Positions 58,377 to 64,000 of a DNA stretch of 64,000 nt are shown piece by piece. This DNA is from Streptomyces xinghaiensis S187 (GTDB taxonomy: Bacteria > Actinomycetota > Actinomycetes > Streptomycetales > Streptomycetaceae). Every line of letters begins with the position of its first letter. The first letter of the stretch is position 1. The notes below the pieces were generated by a model that saw nothing but the letters and a program-made list of their open reading frames with translations, made no database searches and was not told the origin of the DNA. The DNA lies in assembly GCF_000220705.2 (NCBI RefSeq), contig NZ_CP023202.1:4154001-4218000 (forward strand), read 5' to 3'. The position numbers and the translations under genes are program-made.

Positions 58377-58484
58377 TCTTCGTGCTGTACGGCAGTAAGG
58401 GACAGCAGAGGGGCGCGGCCGCGGCGGCTCATCGTGAGTTTGCCGGCCCCGGCAGTCGGGTGGCGGCCTGTTTTGTCAGGAGCA

Positions 58485-58513
58485 TTGACATACCCCTGGC
58501 CTGGACTTACGTT
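58485..58513 (+). promoter_or_regulatory. Sigma-70-type promoter of the sugar operon
   Basis: TTGACA (58485-58490), a 17-bp spacer and TACGTT (58508-58513). It is near-consensus for HrdB. The start site would fall inside the downstream operators. Confidence 0.8.
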
Positions 58514-58520
58514 CCCTGCG

Positions 58521-58556
58521 TCGAAGCGCTTCGATGAATTCTTCGAATCGCTTCGA
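58521..58556. promoter_or_regulatory. Tandem LacI-type operators
   Basis: TCGAAGCGCTTCGA (58521-58534) is a perfect 14-bp palindrome. TCGAATCGCTTCGA (58543-58556) differs by one central mismatch. Centres are 22 bp apart, two helical turns, and right after the promoter. They suit a LacI-family repressor. Confidence 0.85.
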
Positions 58557-58616
58557 CAGAGGTGGACTCCCCACACCACCCGTTCCTGCTCTGATCCACT
58601 CTCCCGGAGGAAGCGG

Positions 58617-59924
58617 ATGTTGAAGGCACGGAAGCGCGGGGCGGGCCTGCTGGCAGCCGCCCTCGCGGGAGCCCTGACCCTGGCCCTGAGCGGCTGCGGC
58701 GGCTCGGACGGCACGACCGCGGGCGACGGAAAGACGCTGAGGCTCTGGCACTACGAGGGCCCGGACAGCGCCATGGGCCAGGCCTGGGCCGAAGCCGTCC
58801 GGGAATTCGAGAAGACCCACCCGGGGGTGAAGGTCGAGTTCGAGGAGAAGGGCTTCGAACAGATCCAGAAGACCGCCCCGATGATCCTCAACTCCGACGA
58901 CGCCCCGGACCTCATGGAGTACAACAAGGGCAACGCCACGGCCGGTCTGCTCTCGCGGCAGGGGCTGCTGACCGACCTCAGCTCCGAGGCGTCCGCGCGC
59001 GGCTGGGACAAGAAGCTCAGCGACAGCGTCGAGACCACCAGCCGGTACGACGCGGACGGCGTGATGGGCTCCGGCAAGTGGTACGGGGTCCCCAACTACG
59101 CCGAGTACACGATGGCGTACTACAACAAGGACCTCTTCGAGAAGCACGAGGTCGACGTCCCCAGCACCTTCGGTGAACTCACCGACGCGCTCGCCGCGTT
59201 CAAGGCCAAGGGCATCACCCCGCTCGACAACGCCGGCGCCGAGTACATAGCCCACCAGTACGTCTACCAGCTCGCCCTCTCCGAGGCCGACCGCTCCTGG
59301 GTGGACGCCTACGAGCTCTACCAGGGCAGGACCGACTTCCACGACGAGGCCTGGACCCACGCCGCCGAGACCTTCGCCGACTGGGTCGAGAAGGGCTACA
59401 TCGCCAAGAACTCCAGCGGGACCAAGGCCGAGGACGCGGGTGTCGCCTTCATCTCCGGCAAGTACCCCATCCTCTTCTCCGGCAGCTGGTGGTTCGGCCG
59501 TTTCCAGAGCGAGATCGACACCTTCGACTGGGGCACCTTCCTGTGGCCCGGCTCGGACCTCACCCTGGGCTCCGGCGGCAACCTCTGGGTGGTCCCCAAG
59601 GGCGCGAAGAACAAGGAACTCGCGTACGACTTCATCGACATCACGATGACGAAGAAGATCCAGAACCTGCTCGGCAACAAGGGCGGCGTCCCCGTCGCCG
59701 CCGACCCCTCCGCCATCACCGACCCGCAGTCGAAGACCCTCATCGAGAACTTCAACACGCTGTCCGGGAACGACGGCCTGGCCTTCTACCCGGACTGGCC
59801 CGTCCCGGGCTTCTACGACGTCCTCGTCTCCGAGACCCAGAAGCTGATCACCGGCAGCGCCACCACCGACCAGTACCTGGACGCCCTGCAGAAGGCGTAC
59901 GACGCGGGCGCTCCCAAGCAGTGA
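58617..59924 (+). CDS. ABC sugar-binding lipoprotein
   Basis: 435 residues. The lipobox LALSGC (Cys about residue 29) follows a basic n-region. The mature part is a cluster B binding protein: LRLWHYEGPDSAMGQAWAEA, FEEKGFEQIQKTAPMILNSD, DAPDLMEYNKGNATAGLLSR, GVPNYAEYTMAYYNKDLFEK and ISGKYPILFSGSWWFGRF. It delivers an oligosaccharide to the two permeases. ATG 58617 follows GGAGG. Its stop overlaps the next GTG. Confidence 0.94.
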   Translation: MLKARKRGAGLLAAALAGALTLALSGCGGSDGTTAGDGKTLRLWHYEGPDSAMGQAWAEAVREFEKTHPGVKVEFEEKGFEQIQKTAPMILNSDDAPDLMEYNKGNATAGLLSRQGLLTDLSSEASARGWDKKLSDSVETTSRYDADGVMGSGKWYGVPNYAEYTMAYYNKDLFEKHEVDVPSTFGELTDALAAFKAKGITPLDNAGAEYIAHQYVYQLALSEADRSWVDAYELYQGRTDFHDEAWTHAAETFADWVEKGYIAKNSSGTKAEDAGVAFISGKYPILFSGSWWFGRFQSEIDTFDWGTFLWPGSDLTLGSGGNLWVVPKGAKNKELAYDFIDITMTKKIQNLLGNKGGVPVAADPSAITDPQSKTLIENFNTLSGNDGLAFYPDWPVPGFYDVLVSETQKLITGSATTDQYLDALQKAYDAGAPKQ

Positions 59925-60883
59925 GCACCGTCGCGAAGCGTCCCGCGGCCCGCCGGAGCGGAGTGCTCCGGCGGGTCCGCGGCGGCCACCACCCCGCCCG
60001 CCGCGACTCCTACGCCGCCTTCCTGCTCCCCGGCACGCTCGCCTTCCTCGCCGTCGTCATCCTCCCGTTCGCCATGAACACCGGCATCAGCTTCACCGAC
60101 TGGCGGGGCGTGGGCACGCCCGACTGGACCGGCCTGGACAACTACCGCCGGCTCGCCGGTGACGCCGCCTTCTGGGAGTCCTTCCGGCACAGCGTCGCCA
60201 TGGTCGTCGCGATGGCCGTGCTCCCGACCTTCCTCGGCCTGGTCCTGGCGGCCGCGCTCTTCGACTACATCGGCAAACACTTCGGCTCCCGCTGGGCGGC
60301 CGTCCTGCGGGCCTGCTTCTACCTTCCGCAGGTGCTGCCGATCGCCGTCGCCGGCATCGTCTGGTCCTGGATCCTCGCCCCCGAGAACGGTTCCCTCAAC
60401 GAGCTGCTGAAGGCCGTGGGCCTGGGCTCCCTCCAGCAGGACTGGCTGGGCGACCCCGATCTCGCGCTCTACGGCGTGATGGCGGTGATGGTCTGGGTGC
60501 AGATCGGCTTCCCGCTGGTCGTCTTCATGGCGGGGCTGCAACGCGTCGACCCCGGGCTGTACGAGGCGGCCGAACTGGACGGCGCGGGCTGGTGGCGCCG
60601 GTTCTGGCACATCACCCTGCCGCAGATCCGGCCGGAGATCTACGTCGTCCTGGTGTGGTGCACCATCGCCGCGCTGAAGGTCTTCGGCGCCGTCTACGTC
60701 CTGACCAAGGGCGGCCCGGGCGGTGCCACCAACGTCCCCTCCTACTTCTCCTTCCAGAACTTCTTCGAGAAGACGCAGGTGGGTTACGGCTCGGCGGTGT
60801 CCACCGTGCTCACCGCTCTCATCCTGGCGCTCGCCCTGATCGGGCTGCGCCTCCAGACCCGGGCGGAGGACGAGGACCGGTGA
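59921..60883 (+). CDS. ABC sugar permease, MalF/UgpA-type
   Basis: 320 residues with six helices. The EAA loop is YEAAELDGAGWWRRFWHITL. YAAFLLPGTLAFLAVVILPF starts the membrane part. GTG 59921 overlaps the binding-protein stop, and the stop overlaps the next GTG. No ATPase gene is in the window; such systems often use a shared MsiK ATPase encoded elsewhere. Confidence 0.94.
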   Translation: MSTVAKRPAARRSGVLRRVRGGHHPARRDSYAAFLLPGTLAFLAVVILPFAMNTGISFTDWRGVGTPDWTGLDNYRRLAGDAAFWESFRHSVAMVVAMAVLPTFLGLVLAAALFDYIGKHFGSRWAAVLRACFYLPQVLPIAVAGIVWSWILAPENGSLNELLKAVGLGSLQQDWLGDPDLALYGVMAVMVWVQIGFPLVVFMAGLQRVDPGLYEAAELDGAGWWRRFWHITLPQIRPEIYVVLVWCTIAALKVFGAVYVLTKGGPGGATNVPSYFSFQNFFEKTQVGYGSAVSTVLTALILALALIGLRLQTRAEDEDR

Positions 60884-61707
60884 CCGCCACAGCCATCCGC
60901 CGTTACCCGGTGCTCGTCGCGATGTGCGTGGGGGCCGCCTTCATGGTGCTGCCGTTCGCCATCGTGGCGCTCAACGCCGTCAAGTCCCCGGCCGAGTACA
61001 GCGCCGGCGGTCCGCTCAGCCTTCCCGAGGGGCTCTACCTCGACGGGCTGAAGGACTTCTGGCAGCGCGTCGACTTCGGCCAGAAGCTCGTCAACTCCGT
61101 ACTGATCAGCGGGTCGGTGGCGGCCGGCGCCGTGGTGCTGTCGGTGCTGAACGCGTACGCGATCGGCATCGGCCGGATCAAGGGCCGTCCGTATGTGCTG
61201 GCCTTCTTCGTGCTGGCCAACATGCTGCCGCAGGAAGCGCTGGTCTACCCGGTCTACTACCTGTCGAAGCAGGTGGGGCTCTACGACACCAGACTCAGCG
61301 TGATCATCGTCTTCACGGTGGTCCAGGCCGCCTTCGGCACGTATCTGCTCGCCTCCGTCCTCGGCTCCTTCCCCCGGGAGGTCATCGAGGCGGCGCGGAT
61401 CGACGGGGCGAACAAGTGGCAGGTGCTGTGGCGGGTCGTCGTCCCCGTCAGCCGCCCCACCATCGGCGTGCTGCTGGTCTTCTTCTTCATCTGGACATGG
61501 AACGAGTTCCTGCTGCCGCTGGTCATGCTCATCTCCAACGACAACCAGACGGTCTCCGTCGCGCTCGGCGTACTCCAGGGGCAGCGGCTGATGGACGCCA
61601 CGATGACCAACGCCGCCGCGCTGCTGGGCGTCCTCCCGGCGATCGTCTTCTTCCTCCTCTTCCAGCGGACCCTGACCCGCGGCATCGCCGTGGGAGCGGT
61701 CAAGTGA
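60880..61707 (+). CDS. ABC sugar permease, MalG/UgpE-type
   Basis: 275 residues, six helices. The EAA loop is REVIEAARIDGANKWQVLWR, followed by VVVPVSRPTIGVLLVFFFIW and TWNEFLLPLVMLISNDNQTV. GTG 60880 overlaps the upstream stop. It forms the channel with the preceding permease. Confidence 0.94.
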   Translation: MTATAIRRYPVLVAMCVGAAFMVLPFAIVALNAVKSPAEYSAGGPLSLPEGLYLDGLKDFWQRVDFGQKLVNSVLISGSVAAGAVVLSVLNAYAIGIGRIKGRPYVLAFFVLANMLPQEALVYPVYYLSKQVGLYDTRLSVIIVFTVVQAAFGTYLLASVLGSFPREVIEAARIDGANKWQVLWRVVVPVSRPTIGVLLVFFFIWTWNEFLLPLVMLISNDNQTVSVALGVLQGQRLMDATMTNAAALLGVLPAIVFFLLFQRTLTRGIAVGAVK

Positions 61708-61757
61708 CCCGGGTCTCCGCTGCGGCCCCCCACCACGTGAGCCGAAAGGGCTGACGC

Positions 61758-63998
61758 ATGAAGTTCACCGACGGCTACTGGCTGATGCGCGAGGGCGTGA
61801 CCGGCTCCTACCCGGTCGAAGTCCTCGACGTCACCACGGGCCCGGGCACGCTGGAGATCCACGCGCCCACCCGTCCGATCCGCCACCGGGGCGACCTCCT
61901 CAAAGGCCCCGTCGTCACGATCTCCTGCACCTCACCCATGCCGGACGTGATCGGCGTCCGCCTCACCCACTTCGCGGGCGGCACCGGCACCGCACCGCAC
62001 TTCCCGCTCTCCGCACAGGAGGGCTTTCTCCCCGAGGTCTCGTACGACGGGGAGGAGGCGGTCCTCACCTCCGGCAGCCTGTCGCTGACCGCCGGCCGCA
62101 AGGGCCCGTGGGCCCTGGACTTCCGGGCCGGCGGGCGGACGCTCACCACCAGCGGTGTCAAGGGCATGGGCATCATGGAGACCGATGACGGCGGCCACTA
62201 CCTGCGCGAGCAGCTCGACCTGCGGGTCGGGACCAGCGTCTACGGGCTCGGGGAGCGCTTCGGCCCGCTGGTGAAGAACGGCCAGGCCGTCGACGTCTGG
62301 AACGCCGACGGCGGCACCTCCAGCGAACAGTCCTACAAGAACGTGCCGTTCTACCTCACCGACGCCGGCTACGGGGTCTTCGTCGACCACCCGGGCCGGG
62401 TCTCGTTCGAGGTGGGCTCCGAGGCCGTCTCCCGGGTCCAGTTCAGCGTCGAGGGCCAGGAGCTGCAGTACTACGTCATCCACGGGCCCACGCCGAAGGA
62501 GATCCTCCGCAAGTACACCGCCCTCACCGGGCGCCCGGCCCTGCCACCCGCCTGGTCCTTCGGGCTCTGGCTGTCCACGTCCTTCACCACCGACTACGAC
62601 GAGGAGACCGTCACCTCCTTCGTCGAGGGCATGGCCGAGCGCGGACTCCCGCTCTCCGTCTTCCACTTCGACTGCTTCTGGATGCGCGAGTTCCACTGGT
62701 GCGACTTCGAGTGGGACAGCCGCGTCTTCCCGGACCCCGAGGGGATGCTGCGCCGGCTGAAGGAACGCGGGCTGCGGATCTCCGTCTGGATCAACCCGTA
62801 CATCGCGCAGCGCTCGCCGCTCTTCGCCGAGGGCCGCGACCACGGCCATCTGCTGCGCAGACCGGACGGCAGCGTCTGGCAGTGGGACCTGTGGCAACCC
62901 GGCATGGCGCTGGTGGACTTCACCAGCCCGGAGGCCCGCGCCTGGTACGCGGGCAAGCTGAAGCGGCTGCTCGACATGGGCGTGGACTGCTTCAAGACCG
63001 ACTTCGGAGAGCGGATACCCACCGGCGTCGTCTACGCGGACGGCTCCGACCCGGAGCGGATGCACAACTACTACACCCAGCTCTACAACGAGACCGTCTT
63101 CGAACTGCTGCGCCGCGAGCGCGGAGAGGGCGACGCCGTCGTCTTCGCCCGCTCGGCGACCGTGGGCGGCCAGCGCTTCCCCGTGCACTGGGGCGGCGAC
63201 TGCGAATCCACCTACGAGTCGATGGCCGAGTCGCTGCGCGGCGGACTCTCGCTGGGACTCTCCGGCTTCGGCTACTGGTCGCACGACATCGGCGGATTCG
63301 AAGGCACCCCGGACCCGGCTCTGTTCAAGCGGTGGATCGCCTTCGGGATGCTCTCCTCGCACAGCCGGCTGCACGGCTCGTCCTCCTACCGCGTCCCGTG
63401 GCTGTTCGACGAGGAGGCGGTGGACGTCCTGCGGGTCTTCACCCGGCTCAAGCTGCGGCTGATGCCCTACCTGGCCGAAGTCGCCCGGCAGGCCCACACC
63501 GAGGGCATCCCGATGATGCGGGCCATGGCGCTGGAGTTCCCCGACGACCCGGCCTGCGCGCACCTGGAACGGCAGTACATGCTCGGTCCCGACCTGCTGG
63601 TCGCACCGGTCTTCTCGGACGGCGGCGAGGTCGCGTACTACGTGCCCGAGGGGACCTGGACCCACCTCCTGTCCGGGGACCGGGTCACCGGGCCGCGGTG
63701 GGTGCGCGAGACCCACGGCTTCCTCAGCGCGCCGGTGCTGGTCCGGCCCGGCGCCGTGCTCCCGCTCGGCGCCGTGGACGACCGGCCCGACTACGACTGG
63801 GCGGACGGGGTCACGCTCCGGCCGTACGGTCTCGCGGACGGCGCCGAGGTGACGGTGCGGGTGCCGCCGGAGGCCGAGTACACCGTGCGGCGGGAGAGGG
63901 AGGACGTGCGGGTCACCGCGCGCGGCACGGAGGGGAGACCCTGGCACCTGGTCACCGACGGCTCCGGGGAGGATGTCCGGCATGGTCAAGATCACTGA
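61758..63998 (+). CDS. yicI: GH31 alpha-xylosidase (YicI-like)
   Basis: 746 residues. The nucleophile is D415 in CFKTDFGERIP and the acid/base is D481 in HWGGDCEST, the same spacing as E. coli YicI (D416/D482). WSFGLWLSTSFTTDYDEETV, FHFDCFWMREFHWCDFEWD and GLSGFGYWSHDIGGFEG confirm the alpha-xylosidase group. It removes alpha-xylosyl units from, for example, isoprimeverose or xyloglucan oligosaccharides. The transporter upstream probably imports these. ATG 61758 is 50 bp after the permease stop. Confidence 0.94.
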   Translation: MKFTDGYWLMREGVTGSYPVEVLDVTTGPGTLEIHAPTRPIRHRGDLLKGPVVTISCTSPMPDVIGVRLTHFAGGTGTAPHFPLSAQEGFLPEVSYDGEEAVLTSGSLSLTAGRKGPWALDFRAGGRTLTTSGVKGMGIMETDDGGHYLREQLDLRVGTSVYGLGERFGPLVKNGQAVDVWNADGGTSSEQSYKNVPFYLTDAGYGVFVDHPGRVSFEVGSEAVSRVQFSVEGQELQYYVIHGPTPKEILRKYTALTGRPALPPAWSFGLWLSTSFTTDYDEETVTSFVEGMAERGLPLSVFHFDCFWMREFHWCDFEWDSRVFPDPEGMLRRLKERGLRISVWINPYIAQRSPLFAEGRDHGHLLRRPDGSVWQWDLWQPGMALVDFTSPEARAWYAGKLKRLLDMGVDCFKTDFGERIPTGVVYADGSDPERMHNYYTQLYNETVFELLRRERGEGDAVVFARSATVGGQRFPVHWGGDCESTYESMAESLRGGLSLGLSGFGYWSHDIGGFEGTPDPALFKRWIAFGMLSSHSRLHGSSSYRVPWLFDEEAVDVLRVFTRLKLRLMPYLAEVARQAHTEGIPMMRAMALEFPDDPACAHLERQYMLGPDLLVAPVFSDGGEVAYYVPEGTWTHLLSGDRVTGPRWVRETHGFLSAPVLVRPGAVLPLGAVDDRPDYDWADGVTLRPYGLADGAEVTVRVPPEAEYTVRREREDVRVTARGTEGRPWHLVTDGSGEDVRHGQDH

Positions 63999-64000
63999 CG
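63982..64000 (+). CDS. LacI-family regulator, first codons only
   Basis: ATG-GTC-AAG-ATC-ACT-GAC encodes MVKITD, the usual start of LacI-family regulators (MVKITDVA...). It overlaps the end of the xylosidase gene and runs out of the window. A GGGGAGG site lies upstream, with ATG 63973 as an alternative. It would be the repressor for the operators at 58521-58556. Only six residues are visible. Confidence 0.6.

Overview
The window looks like chromosomal DNA from Streptomyces or a very close relative. GC content is very high, codon use has strong third-position GC, and long spurious antisense ORFs are common. Typical Streptomyces genes are present: the group 2 sigma factor HrdD with a SigR-type promoter, SepX and gephyrin-like Glp, and a PspA/PspAA/HtpX/PspAB operon. 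The rare TTA leucine codon, read by bldA tRNA, appears only in accessory genes.

Region 1 (1-11.6 kb) is accessory. It starts with the end of an AraC-type regulator. Next is a two-gene conflict module: a trypsin-co-occurring-domain protein whose stop overlaps the start of a 1420-residue trypsin / STAND NTPase / WD40 protein. Regulator-enzyme pairs follow (MmyB-like HTH with a DJ-1/PfpI protein; TetR with a DUF1772 membrane protein), then a RelE/HigB-type toxin with its XRE antitoxin.

Region 2 (11.76-22.34 kb) is a genomic island bounded by a 42-bp direct repeat of the 3' part of tRNA-Arg(CCT). The intact tRNA sits at the right edge and the fragment at the left. I see no integrase, so the island is probably immobile. 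It carries an NB-ARC/TPR NLR-like protein with a small two-helix membrane protein just upstream. The two share a short repeated motif, which suggests an effector-NLR pair joined by homotypic (possibly amyloid) contacts. The island also holds a GIY-YIG-like protein, two small membrane-anchored unknowns, an IS110-family element, two tandem paralogous unknowns with a GHKL ATPase, and a monooxygenase-like protein translationally coupled to an XRE/TPR regulator.

Region 3 (22.6-37.9 kb) returns to chromosomal genes: MarR/cupin divergon, the Psp envelope-stress operon, a FUSC-type membrane protein, a secreted M6-like metalloprotease, TetR plus DHA2 MFS exporter, MarR plus DODA-type dioxygenase, a GNAT enzyme and hrdD.

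Region 4 (38-48.8 kb) has the fructose PTS operon (fruR-fruK-fruA), mscL, a proline-rich unknown preceded by two DnaA boxes, MTA phosphorylase, an FmdB zinc-ribbon protein, an MFS transporter and a CPA-type antiporter.

Region 5 (48.9-58.3 kb) has a penicillin-acylase-family hydrolase, 5-formyl-THF cyclo-ligase, galU, glp, moaC, a MogA-type gene, a GNAT gene, sepX and tRNA-Ala(CGC). Region 6 (58.4-64 kb) is a sugar-uptake operon: ABC binding protein, two permeases, a GH31 alpha-xylosidase and the first codons of a LacI regulator, behind a consensus promoter with two LacI-type operators.
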